From Pseudomonadota bacterium (GTDB lineage Bacteria > Pseudomonadota > Alphaproteobacteria > Kiloniellales > J153): a stretch of 15,815 bases of DNA. The position numbers and the translations under genes were made by a program. Where the stretch lies: NCBI GenBank assembly GCA_022572105.1, contig JACZWN010000055.1, forward strand, positions 1 to 15,815, written 5' to 3'. Below the pieces are notes generated by a model. That model was not told the origin of the DNA and did no database searches. It saw only the letters and a list, made by a program, of their open reading frames with translations. Shown one piece after another: positions 1 through 7,301 of the stretch; within the stretch, counting starts at the first letter, position 1, and each line of letters begins with the position of its first letter.

Positions 1-1
1 G

Positions 2-775
2 GTCTGCGGCGCGGAAGATCCCCTGCCCGACGACACGGTAACCTTCTCGCAGGGCCACTATGGCAGCTCACAAAACGGCGAGGCCAAGGTCGACGACATC
101 CTCCAGGGGGCAGGCGATTCCGAGGGCCTGTGCAATGAGATCGTCGCGATCCTGACCTTCCTCGGGCATGACGACGACGCCATCGGCGACGGCGATATCG
201 ACTGCACCGATACCGAAGACATCGACGACCTGGCCTTGTTCCTAACCGGCGAAGTCGGGCCGGGGCCGGAAGATCCGGACGGCTTCCTGCCGTCGGGCCT
301 CAACCCGGGCGAAAACATCGGGGCGCAGAAGATCACGCTGCTGATCAACTTGAACCTGGATGCGATCCTGATGGTCGACGACATCCCGATTCAAGCCGGC
401 TACTTCATCAACATCGACCCGGTGGAGGATGTCGTGGGCGGCAGCCCCTCGGGGACCTTCTTCGATCCCATCCTGACGACGGGTGGTGAGCTCGGCAGTT
501 GCACCGACACCACGCCCGCCGACGGGGTCTGCGATACCAGCACCGTGACGCTGACGGCGCTCGGCGAAAAGGTCGAGGACCTGGATATCGCGGGCACGAC
601 GGTGCAGGAGATCCTCGATGCGGCGGATAGCCTGATTTCATCGGGCGATCCGAGCATCACGGTGAACGGCGTTTTGCTGACCCGCGACGACGTGACCGAC
701 ATCCTGGGGCTGATCAACGAGTCCTACGACGCGGGCACCCCGACCGGCTTCGTCACCGCCTTCGACGCCGACTGA
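2..775 (+). CDS. Acidic, probably exported protein with an EF-hand/dockerin-like loop (5' end cut off by window)
   Basis: The frame is open from base 2 to the TGA at 773-775, giving 257 visible residues; the true start lies outside the window. I do not recognise the family. The visible part is extremely acidic, with only three Lys and one Arg, and has five Cys, which suits an extracytoplasmic protein. Visible residues 59-70 (DAIGDGDIDCTD) match a calcium-binding EF-hand or dockerin loop, with Asp at loop positions 1, 5 and 12, Gly at 6 and Ile at 8; position 3 is Ile instead of the usual Asp/Asn. The helix after it (DIDDLALFL) also fits a dockerin-type half. The C-terminal part (ILDAADSLI, VNGVLLTRDDVTDILGLINESYD) looks helical. 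A strong terminator follows 24 bases later, so this is the last gene of its transcript. Export, perhaps through the T2SS encoded nearby, is inference. Confidence 0.75.
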   Translation, partial: VCGAEDPLPDDTVTFSQGHYGSSQNGEAKVDDILQGAGDSEGLCNEIVAILTFLGHDDDAIGDGDIDCTDTEDIDDLALFLTGEVGPGPEDPDGFLPSGLNPGENIGAQKITLLINLNLDAILMVDDIPIQAGYFINIDPVEDVVGGSPSGTFFDPILTTGGELGSCTDTTPADGVCDTSTVTLTALGEKVEDLDIAGTTVQEILDAADSLISSGDPSITVNGVLLTRDDVTDILGLINESYDAGTPTGFVTAFDAD

Positions 776-798
776 GAAAGATAAAGCTGACAACACCG

Positions 799-834
799 CG
801 CCCGGGGGCCTTTACCGCTCCCGGGCGTTTTCTT
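799..834 (+). terminator. Rho-independent terminator of the acidic protein gene
   Basis: A perfect 8-bp stem (CGCCCGGG at 799-806 with CCCGGGCG at 820-827) has a 13-nt loop and is followed by TTTTCTTT. It lies 24 bases after the stop codon at 775 and has the classic intrinsic terminator form for the + strand. Confidence 0.88.
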
Positions 835-978
835 TCACTCCGCCTCGGCGCCAGGCCGCGCCGGGCGGCCGGGCCTCGATCGCGCGCGCGAAGGTGCCTC
901 AGTCGCCGAAGCATGGGACCAGCCTAAACCAGGGCGGTCCGGCTGTCTCGCCCGGGAATGACCGCCAGCGCGCCCGCC

Positions 979-997
979 GTTAACCATATGGGTTAAC
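979..997. promoter_or_regulatory. Inverted-repeat operator with CtrA-like half-sites
   Basis: GTTAACC (979-985) and GGTTAAC (991-997) form a perfect 7-bp inverted repeat with a 5-nt spacer, 75 bases before the start at 1072. The left arm reads TTAACCAT on the + strand (980-987), which is the CtrA half-site known from alphaproteobacteria. The two TTAA cores are 9 bases apart rather than the 7 of the Caulobacter full site. The site stands out as an AT-rich island in very GC-rich DNA. It may control the small secreted-protein gene downstream; the regulator is inferred. Confidence 0.5.
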
Positions 998-1071
998 GAA
1001 GTATTTCTAGGCAAGACCCGGCGCGGGGGCCATACTTGCCAGCCAACGAACGCTTGAAGCGGAGGTGTGCA

Positions 1072-1485
1072 ATGGGCGGACTCCGGGTTTTGCCGATCGT
1101 GGCCCTCGCCGTCGCGGCGGTGCTCGCGCAGCCCGCCTCGGCGGGGCCTCGGGGCAAGGGCCAGATCAAGGCCGTGGGCAAGGCCCATGGCGCTATCTCG
1201 GCGCCGGGAATTGGGAACAGCGGGCGCCGAGATGGAACGACCATTCGCGTGATCCGGAGAAACGGAGGCGACGATCGTCGCGTCGTACGCATTCTTGATA
1301 ATGGCCTCTTTGCCACCGATGGCTTCCATGGCCTGCCGCCGGGATTGGGAAAGCGGCACGGCAACCTGCCGCACGGCCTGGCAAAGAGAGGCGTTGGCAA
1401 CCTGCCGCCGGGGCTTGCCAAGGATCACCCAATCCCACCGGGCCTGGCTAATCGAACAGAACTCCCGCCCGGCCTCGGCAAGTAA
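1072..1485 (+). CDS. Small secreted protein with C-terminal LPPGL repeats
   Basis: A protein of 137 residues. The ATG at 1072 is chosen because GGAGG (1061-1065) sits 6 bases upstream and because residues 1-23 (MGGLRVLPIVALAVAAVLAQPASA) make a clean Sec signal peptide ending in ASA before Gly-Pro; an in-frame start at 1036 would only add a charged tail. The mature protein is small and basic. Its C-terminal third has five spaced repeats: LPPGLGKR, LPHGLAKR, LPPGLAKD, IPPGLANR, LPPGLGK. Such PPGLAK repeats are familiar from short periplasmic or envelope proteins of Proteobacteria, but their function is not established and I assign none. It is a single-gene unit with the operator-like inverted repeat at 979-997 upstream. 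No convincing terminator follows. Confidence 0.78.
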   Translation: MGGLRVLPIVALAVAAVLAQPASAGPRGKGQIKAVGKAHGAISAPGIGNSGRRDGTTIRVIRRNGGDDRRVVRILDNGLFATDGFHGLPPGLGKRHGNLPHGLAKRGVGNLPPGLAKDHPIPPGLANRTELPPGLGK

Positions 1486-1719
1486 ACGCTTTAGTCCGCC
1501 CCCGGCAAAGAAAAGCCCCGCGCCCCCGCGCCCGGCACGCGGTGCGGGTAGAGCCTGGCGCTCCGTCCCGGACGCCGGGTATTTCCTCCGCAAAATCGCG
1601 ATCTTATCCCTCTTCGGCGCGCGCCTTCGGCTTGCATTACGAACTAGAATCGTTTCAAACTGACCGCCTGGCAGGATGCCGGGCGGGCACGGCTCGCGTG
1701 GGGGCGAAGGACGGCAACC

Positions 1720-1974
1720 ATGCAGAGGACACGGCGGCTTCTCGCCAGGCTATGGAGCGCCGAGCACGGCATCTCGTCGGTCGAGTACGCCTTGCTCCTG
1801 GCCATGATCTCCGGCGGCATCATCATATCGGTGGACCTGTTGGCGAGCGCCGTCTCCAACGAGATGATCGATACGGCCGCGCTGTTCGGCGAGGATACTT
1901 GCGGTAACGACGGCAGTGGCGACGGGACCGGCGGCGATGGGGGCACTGGTGAGGGCGGCGCCAACACCTGCTAA
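1720..1974 (+). CDS. Flp/Fap-type (type IVb) pilin with Gly/Asp-rich C-terminal tail
   Basis: A protein of 84 residues; the ATG at 1720 follows GAAGGACGG. The N-terminus is a short basic leader ending in Gly17, then ISSVEYALLLAMISGGIIISVDLLASAV. Cleavage after Gly17 by a type IV prepilin peptidase would put Glu at +5 and Tyr at +6, the Flp family signature, ahead of one hydrophobic assembly helix. Flp pilins normally end soon after the helix. This one continues with about 30 residues, mostly Gly, Asp, Thr and Glu, holding two Cys (in GEDTCGND and at the C-terminus, ANTC). No Tad assembly genes lie in the window, so its assembly machine must be elsewhere, or the protein is a pseudopilin-like stray. 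Recognition of the Flp helix is firm; the role of the tail is unknown. Confidence 0.85.
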   Translation: MQRTRRLLARLWSAEHGISSVEYALLLAMISGGIIISVDLLASAVSNEMIDTAALFGEDTCGNDGSGDGTGGDGGTGEGGANTC

Positions 1975-2169
1975 TACCCAAAGATCGTTGGTATCGAGTC
2001 CGGGTACCCGGAACCGCCCCGGGGCGGATCGAGCGAAGCTGATAACACCCCGACCCATATCCGCAAGATAGGCCGCGACACGAACGCAAGCAAAACGATC
2101 CAAACGGTTGCAAACCGTCAATAACGGACGTAACCTCGGATCAAGACGCGGGGCAATCCACATGTCCTT

Positions 2170-2297
2170 TATAAGAATGGCGACGGGCTCGGCTCTTGTC
2201 TGGGCCGGACCCCGAAGTAACCGTGTCGTTTTGCCAGGGAGGCATGACTCCCCTGAGTCCCTTGTTTCGGCCCCGTCTTCGCGGCGGGGTCTTTTTT
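2170..2297 (+). ncRNA. Candidate small RNA or attenuator ending in an intrinsic terminator
   Basis: A + strand terminator is present with no + strand gene in front of it for 300 bases. Just upstream, two hairpins compete for the same bases: GGGAG (2237-2241) with CTCCC (2248-2252), and GACTC (2246-2250) with GAGTC (2255-2259). That arrangement fits a structured small RNA, or a long 3' UTR of the pilin gene. The 5' end is only a guess from the TATAAG at 2170. I do not recognise a known RNA family. Confidence 0.25.
2270..2297 (+). terminator. Rho-independent terminator, + strand
   Basis: CCCCG (2271-2275) pairs with CGGGG (2285-2289). The stem is extended by G-T pairs at both ends and a C-G pair, and closes on a 5-nt loop. 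Six T residues (2292-2297) follow. It is oriented for + strand transcription, so it does not serve gspK, which is read from the other strand. Confidence 0.8.
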
Positions 2298-2383
2298 CAC
2301 AGCCCGCCGCCACGTGGTGCGCGCGCTAATCCCGAACCCGCGCGGGTCGAACCACGGAGACACCGCCTGTCCGCCGGGGCGAA

Positions 2384-3496
2384 TTACCGTTCCCCGTCCA
2401 CGGTCGCTTCGGTTTCCACGAACAACGCGCGGCGCCCCTGCTTCCAGGCCTCGATCCGGTAGCCCCGCGCGCCGCCCAGGCGCACCACCGCCTCGCGCGC
2501 GAAGACCGCGCCGCCGGGGGCGCGCGCCTCGGCGTGGATCGTGTAAACGCGCCGGCGCGAGCGCGCGCTCGGGCCCTCGGCGCCGAGGAAGGCCGGTCCG
2601 GCGCCCTCGGGCGCCTCGGCGCGCGCGGCCAGGTGCGCGTCCACGGCCGCCGCCTCGCTCCCGGGCAAAGCCATCAGCACCTCGCGCGGCGCGCTTTTGG
2701 CGTCGATGCCCCGGCTCCCGGTATGCACGGTGAGCGCCGGCGCCACCGCCTGGTAGAGCGGCGCGGTCACGCCGAGCACCTGCTGCAACTCCTCGACCGC
2801 GGTGAAGGCCGCGTCCTTGGCGCCCCAGGGCAACCCGGCGGCCTCGTAGTCCCGGTCCTCGGCGCCGTTCAGGCGCTTGAGGTCGTCCGCATCGGCGAAG
2901 TCGCGGATCGCGTCCACCAGGGCGTCCGCCTCCGATGGGTCCAGGCCCAGGATCTCCCCGTCCGGCCCGGTCCAGGCCGCGGCCAGAAACAGGCCGCGCA
3001 GGAGCTCGTCCGGCGCGCCGTTCAAGTCGATCTTGCCGCCCTCGTCCTGGATCGAAATGCGCACCTCGCCGCCGCCGAAGGCCCAGGCGTAGACCGTGCC
3101 GTCGCTGCGCCAGCCCTCTGTGAACATCGCCGCGGCCTCCGGGGCCAGATTTCCGGCCTCGAGCTCGGCGCGCAGGTCTTGCTCGATGCGCCGGCGCGCC
3201 ACGGCCGGGTTCTCGGAACCGAGCCGGATCAGGCTCTCCATGCCCTCGTCGATCAGGCCCTCGGTTTGCGGCGCCAGCAGGGCCAGCACCGCCCGGTAGA
3301 CGCCGGCATCGGCCAAGGCCTCGGCCTCGGCGTTCTCGATCAGGTTGCGGGTCAGGTTGACCTCGGTGCGGGTCGTGCGGGTGAAGCTGGCGGCAATCAG
3401 CGCCAGCAGCATCAAGACCCAGAGCACGGTCACCAGCGCCAGGCCGCGGGCGCGGCGCGGAGAGCCGGAGCGTTCGCATGGCGCGCGTCGGTTCAT
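2384..3496 (-). CDS. gspK: Type II secretion minor pseudopilin GspK
   Basis: A protein of 370 residues, the usual length for GspK, which caps the tip of the T2SS pseudopilus with GspI and GspJ and acts in the periplasm. The leader is basic and ends RRARG. It is followed by the hydrophobic helix LALVTVLWVLMLLALIAASF, giving a prepilin peptidase site after Gly; like other GspK proteins it lacks the Glu at +5. The rest matches the GspK globular domain, including the stretch ISIQDEGGKIDLNGAPDELL and the helix-hairpin-helix-like DAIRDFADADDLKRLNGAED. No Shine-Dalgarno sequence is evident before the ATG. The repeat at 3508-3692 begins only 12 bases upstream, where a gspJ or other partner would be expected. 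It stands apart from the other T2SS genes, 6 kb from gspD. Confidence 0.9.
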   Translation of the reverse strand: MNRRAPCERSGSPRRARGLALVTVLWVLMLLALIAASFTRTTRTEVNLTRNLIENAEAEALADAGVYRAVLALLAPQTEGLIDEGMESLIRLGSENPAVARRRIEQDLRAELEAGNLAPEAAAMFTEGWRSDGTVYAWAFGGGEVRISIQDEGGKIDLNGAPDELLRGLFLAAAWTGPDGEILGLDPSEADALVDAIRDFADADDLKRLNGAEDRDYEAAGLPWGAKDAAFTAVEELQQVLGVTAPLYQAVAPALTVHTGSRGIDAKSAPREVLMALPGSEAAAVDAHLAARAEAPEGAGPAFLGAEGPSARSRRRVYTIHAEARAPGGAVFAREAVVRLGGARGYRIEAWKQGRRALFVETEATVDGER

Positions 3497-3507
3497 GGCC
3501 GGGAATT

Positions 3508-3692
3508 ATGAACCACGGAGGCGCAGAGGCACAGAGAAACCAGAAAGAAGGACCGCGAAGGCACGAAGACCAGGAAGACCACGAAGTAAATGTGAGCGCG
3601 CGAGGCGCGCAACAAAAAACCTTCGTGGTCTTTGTGTCTTGGTGGTGAATCTCTTCTGGTCTTTGGGTTCTCTGTGTCTCTGTGGTGAACCC
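3508..3692. repeat. Interspersed hairpin repeat, copy 1 (CCACAGAGACACAGAG family)
   Basis: This is an imperfect long inverted repeat. The left arm is purine-rich (GAACCACGGAGGCGCAGAGG and onward) and the right arm is its approximate complement, ending TCTCTGTGTCTCTGTGGTGA; the centre is GAGCGCGCGAGGCGCGCAAC. It is clearly richer in AT than the flanks. The same motif recurs at 3984-4160. I recognise this motif as one that recurs between genes in many environmental bacterial genomes. It contains no protein gene and is probably a MITE- or REP-like element. It fills the gap between the moaD-like gene and gspK. Confidence 0.85.
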
Positions 3693-3713
3693 GGGCGCAA
3701 ACGAAACCGCGGC

Positions 3714-3965
3714 TCAACCGCCCTTGAGCGGCGGCATGATGGCGAGCTCGTCGCCCGCGCTCAGGGGGCAGGCCGCGCGCGCGGCCTTGGGCACGGCGGC
3801 GCCGTTGTGGATGACCAGGTAGCCGCCCTCGGGCGGCATGGCGAGCTGCGCGATCACGTCACCCACGCTCGCGCCCTCCGCCACCTCCAGCTCCGCCGAG
3901 TTCTTGGCGCTGCCCTCGGGCAGGTATCGGCCCAGAAGGCCACCCGTCTTGACCGCGATCCGCAT
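3714..3965 (-). CDS. MoaD/ThiS-like sulfur carrier of the AOR operon
   Basis: A protein of 83 residues. The ATG at 3965 has GGAG 7 bases upstream. It starts with a beta strand (MRIAVKTGG), has the ubiquitin-like fold pattern (ELEVAEGASVGDVIAQL, YLVIHNGAAVPKAARAACPLSAGDELAIMPPLKGG) and ends in the diagnostic Gly-Gly that is adenylated and thiocarboxylated. MoaD donates sulfur to make the dithiolene of the pyranopterin in molybdenum and tungsten cofactors. Placed after the AOR catalytic, ferredoxin and FAD genes on the same strand, it is probably a dedicated carrier for the tungsten cofactor of AorB, like the MoaD-type gene reported in other bacterial aor clusters. A 224-base gap filled by a repeat copy separates it from aorC, and another copy follows it. 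A ThiS-like role is less likely from context. Confidence 0.85.
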   Translation of the reverse strand: MRIAVKTGGLLGRYLPEGSAKNSAELEVAEGASVGDVIAQLAMPPEGGYLVIHNGAAVPKAARAACPLSAGDELAIMPPLKGG

Positions 3966-3983
3966 CACGCCGCTCCGAAAATA

Positions 3984-4160
3984 GGGTTCACCACAGAGAC
4001 ACAGAGGCACAGAGAACCGAAAAACAAAAGGGCGAACCACGACGTCACGAAGAAGTTTCATGCGCGCCAAGCGCACAACCAGAAATCCTTCGTGATTTTT
4101 ATGTCTTTGTGGTGCGTCTTTCTTGTTTCTCTGTGCCTCCCGTGTCTCTGTGGTTCCCCT
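3984..4160. repeat. Interspersed hairpin repeat, copy 2 (CCACAGAGACACAGAG family)
   Basis: It begins GGGTTCACCACAGAGACACA and ends with GTGTCTCTGTGGTTCCCC, so the ends are inverted repeats of about 20 bases. The centre, TGCGCGCCAAGCGCACAAC, resembles the centre of copy 1 in the same orientation, so the two copies are direct repeats of a self-complementary element. It lies between aorC and the moaD-like gene, within what should be one transcript, where its hairpin could stall or process the RNA. Confidence 0.85.
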
Positions 4161-4189
4161 TTTTAGTCCTCGTGGTGAGCCTTCCGCCG

Positions 4190-5443
4190 CTAGCCCCTCG
4201 CCGCCCCGCCCGGGGCGCATTCGAGATAGGCCGCCATGATCCCGTGAGGGTCCGCGATCAGACGCTCCTTCCAGGGGCCGAGCCGGATCCGGGTCTGGAT
4301 CAGGCCGCGGATCACGCCGACGTGCCGGGTCAGGCCGAGCGCCAGCGCGCCGACCAGAACGTCGTCCTGGAACTCCAGGCGTAAGTACTTGAAGCCGGCG
4401 GCATCGACGGCGACCGCGCGCTGGCCGCCGTCCGCGCCCATCCACAGCCCGAAGGAGCTGGACACCAGGCCGAGCGTATTGAGCACGTTCATGGCCAGGC
4501 TGCCGCGATAATGGGTCCGTTGCCCGGCCATGTTGAGCGCGGCGATGCGGCCGTGCTCGGCGGCGGTCGGCTGGATCGCGTGGATCGCCTGGCCCCCGGT
4601 CGAGAAGTCGGGGCCCTGGGCGACGTCGCCGGCGGCGTAGACGCCGTCCACATTGGTCGCCAAGTGATGGTCGACCAGAACGCCCGCGTCGAGCGCGACC
4701 CCGCTGGCGTCCAGGAACCCGATGTTCGGCCTGACCCCGGTCGCGCAGATGACCAGCTCGACTTCCAGCGCCTCGCCACTGGCCAGACTAAGCCGCAGGC
4801 CGTCCCCGGCCGCCTCGATCCCCGTGACTTCGGCCCCGGTGCGCACGGCGACACCCTGGCCTTCGCACCAGCGCGCGATCATCTCGCCGCCGGTCTCGTC
4901 CATCATGCGCGGCAGCATGCGCTCGGCCATCTCGACCACGGTCACCTCGAGGCGGCGCGCGGCCAGGGCCTGCAGGACGATGCAGCCGATGAAGCCGGCG
5001 CCCATGAGCACCACGCGCGCGCCGGGGTGCATGCGCGCCGCGATCTTGCGTGCGTCCTCGAGGGTCCAGCAGGTCTCCACGCCGGGCAGGTCCATGCCCG
5101 GTATCGGCGGCACGGCCGCCCGCGAGCCGGTGGCGATCAACAGCCGGTCGTAGGAGAGACTGGCGCCGCCGGCCAAGGCGACCGTCCGCTCGGCCGGCGA
5201 AACGGCGGTCGCGCGGTCCCGGCGGACCTCGATGCCCAGGTCCGCGTAATGGCCCTCGCCGTGGCGCAGATAGGTGCCGTCCTCGCCGATGTCCTCGATC
5301 AGCAGATAGGGGATCGCCATGCGCGAATAGGGCGGCTCGGGCTCGTCGCCGACAACGGTGACCGAGCCCGCCGGGTCGGCCTTGCGCAGGGTCTCGGCGG
5401 CGATCACGCCGGCCGGGCCGGCGCCGAGGATGACGTAGTCCAC
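4190..5443 (-). CDS. aorC: FAD/NAD(P)H oxidoreductase subunit of tungsten aldehyde oxidoreductase (AorC-like)
   Basis: A protein of 417 residues. The start is GTG at 5443, supported by GGGAGGAA 7 bases upstream. It is a two-dinucleotide-binding-domain flavoprotein: FAD Rossmann motif GAGPAG at residues 7-12, ATGS at 105-108, NAD(P)H Rossmann motif GAGFIG at 148-153, and GVYAAGD at 267-273, which contacts FAD. Glu171 at the end of the second strand of the NAD domain favours NADH over NADPH. Such proteins form the third subunit of bacterial AORs (as in Aromatoleum aromaticum), taking electrons from the Fe-S subunit to NAD+, or the reverse. It follows aorB by 27 bases. A free-standing NADH-dependent ferredoxin or rubredoxin reductase is the alternative, but the operon position argues for AorC. 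Confidence 0.87.
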   Translation of the reverse strand: MDYVILGAGPAGVIAAETLRKADPAGSVTVVGDEPEPPYSRMAIPYLLIEDIGEDGTYLRHGEGHYADLGIEVRRDRATAVSPAERTVALAGGASLSYDRLLIATGSRAAVPPIPGMDLPGVETCWTLEDARKIAARMHPGARVVLMGAGFIGCIVLQALAARRLEVTVVEMAERMLPRMMDETGGEMIARWCEGQGVAVRTGAEVTGIEAAGDGLRLSLASGEALEVELVICATGVRPNIGFLDASGVALDAGVLVDHHLATNVDGVYAAGDVAQGPDFSTGGQAIHAIQPTAAEHGRIAALNMAGQRTHYRGSLAMNVLNTLGLVSSSFGLWMGADGGQRAVAVDAAGFKYLRLEFQDDVLVGALALGLTRHVGVIRGLIQTRIRLGPWKERLIADPHGIMAAYLECAPGGAARG

Positions 5444-5470
5444 GCCTTTCCTCCCTGGCCTCCTTGGCGC

Positions 5471-7297
5471 CTAGCCCTGCAACTGGAGCCGGTCGAGCGT
5501 CTCGCTGCTGGGCACGCCCTCGGGCGTCCAGCCGCGCAGCTGATAGTACTCGGGCAGCATGATGTCGAGCTCGGCCACTTGGCCCTTGGCGGTGCCGCTG
5601 GGCGCCGGCACCTCGAGCAGGCGTTTGGGCAGGCTGTCGTCGGCGGCGGTCAGCCCGGCGCGCAGGTTGAACAGCCGCTCCAGGTTCCAGACCCGCTCGC
5701 CGATCTCGAGCAGGCGCTCGACCGTCCAGTCGCCCGCGCAGGCGGCGTCGATCTGCTGCTGGAACTCCTCGACGCCCCAGGCCGCCATGGTGAACAGGCA
5801 CAGCCCCGTGGAGTCGACCATGGAGATCAGGTCCTGGGAGTCCTTGCACGGCTTGGCCTTGCCCTGGCCGGTCTGGTCCTCCATGTCCTGGGTGAAGACG
5901 TCGTGCTTGAGGTGGCAGGCGCCGCGGTTGCTGGTCGCAAAGCCCAGGCCCATGCCCTGGAGCGCGCGCGAATCGTAGCCCGCGAACTCCTGGCCCTTGA
6001 CCGTCATGGACAGCTCCGGGTGGCCGTACTTCTCGCACAGCAGCTTCGAGCCGAGGCCCAGCACCTGGCCGAAGCCCTCGTATTTGCCGGTCTTCTCCGC
6101 CATCACGGTCAGCGCCTCGGCGTTGCCGAACTTGAGCGCGACGCCGTCGGTGTCCTTATCGGTGATGACGCCCATCTCATAGAGCTCCATGGCGGAGGCG
6201 AGCGTGCCGCCGAACGAGATCGGGTCCATGCCGTGCTCGTTCATCAGGAAGCTGGCGAAGGTCAGCGCGTCGATATCGTCGATGCCGAGCAGCGGCCCGA
6301 AGGCGTAAGCGGTCTCGTACTCGAGCCCGCCCGAGGCGTGGCGGTACTTGGGCCGGTTGACGATGGTGAAGTGCGTCTCGTCGATATGGGCGATGCGGCC
6401 GCAGGCAATGGTGCAGCCGAAACAAGCCTTGTTGGCCAAGAGATTACGGTGCCCCCCGGGGGTCACTTTCTCCATCGCCTCGGGGTTGATCTTACTAACG
6501 CCCTCGAACTGGACCTCGTGGAAGTTGCGGGTCGGCAGCGAGCCGAACGCCTGCATGGAGTCGATCATGGCGTTGGTGCCGAGCTCGGTCAGCTCCTTGC
6601 GGCCGTCGTTCTCGGCGAGCAGCGCATGGGTCTCGCGCACCACCGCCATGAAGCGCTTGGGATCGTCGACCGTAACCCCGATGGTGCCGTAGACCGCGAC
6701 CGCCTTGAGGTTCTTCGAGCCCATGACCGCGCCGACGCCGGAGCGCCCGGCGGCGCGGTGCAGGTCGTTGATGATGCAGGCGAAGCGCACGCCGCGCTCG
6801 CCGGCGACGCCGATCGAGGCGACCTTGAGCAGGGGGTTCTGGTGCTTGGCCTTGATCCATTCCTCGGTTTCCCAGACCGTCTTGCCCCAGAGCTCGCCGG
6901 CCGGGACGATCTCGACCTGCTCGTCGACGATGTGCAGGTAGACCGGCTCGGAGGCGACCCCCTGGATGATGAGCAGGTCGTAGCCGGCGAACTTGAGCTC
7001 GGCGCCGAACTTGCCGCCGGAGTTGGAGCAGGCGATGGCGCCGGTCAGCGGCCCCTTGGTGATCACCGCGTAGCGTCCGCTGGTCGAGGCCATGGTCCCG
7101 GTCAGCGGCCCGGTCGCGAAGATCAGCACGTTGTCCGGCCCCATGGGGTCGGCCTTGGGGTCCATGTTCTCCCAGAGGTACTTGGTGGCCAGGCCGCGCT
7201 CGCCCAGGTAGGCCGCGGCCCAGTCCATGTTCAGCGGCTCGGGTTCGCAGCTGCCCTTGGTCAGGTCGACCCGCAGGACCTTCTTTTGCCATCCCAT
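5471..7297 (-). CDS. aorB: Tungsten-dependent aldehyde ferredoxin oxidoreductase, catalytic subunit
   Basis: A protein of 608 residues, close to the 605 of the Pyrococcus enzyme. The family oxidises aldehydes to carboxylic acids with a tungsten bis-pyranopterin and one [4Fe-4S] cluster in the cytoplasm. The cluster ligands are visible as C292xxC295xxxC299 plus C500 in DSTGLC. GRSGVGAVMGSKNLKAVAV (185-203) is the family signature near the pterin. Glu326 (GGLEYE) and His462 (SNRGACHL) are candidates for the conserved acid and histidine near tungsten. ATG at 7297 has GGGAGG upstream inside the end of aorA, with only 4 bases between the genes, so the two are coupled. With AorA, AorC and a MoaD-like protein alongside, it belongs to the NAD-linked bacterial AOR type. 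Substrate range cannot be read from the sequence. Confidence 0.94.
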   Translation of the reverse strand: MGWQKKVLRVDLTKGSCEPEPLNMDWAAAYLGERGLATKYLWENMDPKADPMGPDNVLIFATGPLTGTMASTSGRYAVITKGPLTGAIACSNSGGKFGAELKFAGYDLLIIQGVASEPVYLHIVDEQVEIVPAGELWGKTVWETEEWIKAKHQNPLLKVASIGVAGERGVRFACIINDLHRAAGRSGVGAVMGSKNLKAVAVYGTIGVTVDDPKRFMAVVRETHALLAENDGRKELTELGTNAMIDSMQAFGSLPTRNFHEVQFEGVSKINPEAMEKVTPGGHRNLLANKACFGCTIACGRIAHIDETHFTIVNRPKYRHASGGLEYETAYAFGPLLGIDDIDALTFASFLMNEHGMDPISFGGTLASAMELYEMGVITDKDTDGVALKFGNAEALTVMAEKTGKYEGFGQVLGLGSKLLCEKYGHPELSMTVKGQEFAGYDSRALQGMGLGFATSNRGACHLKHDVFTQDMEDQTGQGKAKPCKDSQDLISMVDSTGLCLFTMAAWGVEEFQQQIDAACAGDWTVERLLEIGERVWNLERLFNLRAGLTAADDSLPKRLLEVPAPSGTAKGQVAELDIMLPEYYQLRGWTPEGVPSSETLDRLQLQG

Positions 7298-7301
7298 GGC
7301 G

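Larger units (their letters stand above)
1975..2383. other. Gene-free stretch with palindromes and a possible small RNA
   Basis: I see no credible protein gene here. The stretch holds a perfect 14-bp palindrome, TCCGGGTACCCGGA (1999-2012), directly followed by another, CCGCCCCGGGGCGG (2014-2027); an inverted repeat ACGGTT-gca-AACCGT (2103-2117); a TATAAG box at 2170-2175 with no good -35; and then hairpins leading to a strong + strand terminator at 2270-2297. The short frames seen in it lack ribosome sites and recognisable sequence. Confidence 0.5.

Noticed and set aside
835..1593. Open frame of 252 codons on the - strand
   Set aside because: It covers the LPPGL gene in antisense and has Arg/Pro-rich shadow composition.
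3508..4160. CRISPR-like array suggested by the repeated CACAGAG units
   Set aside because: The two copies are long imperfect hairpins 300 bases apart around a gene, with no short direct repeats, regular spacers or cas genes.
3714..4445. A 243-residue protein extending the MoaD-like frame upstream
   Set aside because: The extra N-terminal part is translated repeat element and antisense aorC; the ATG at 3965 has a proper ribosome site and gives a normal MoaD length.
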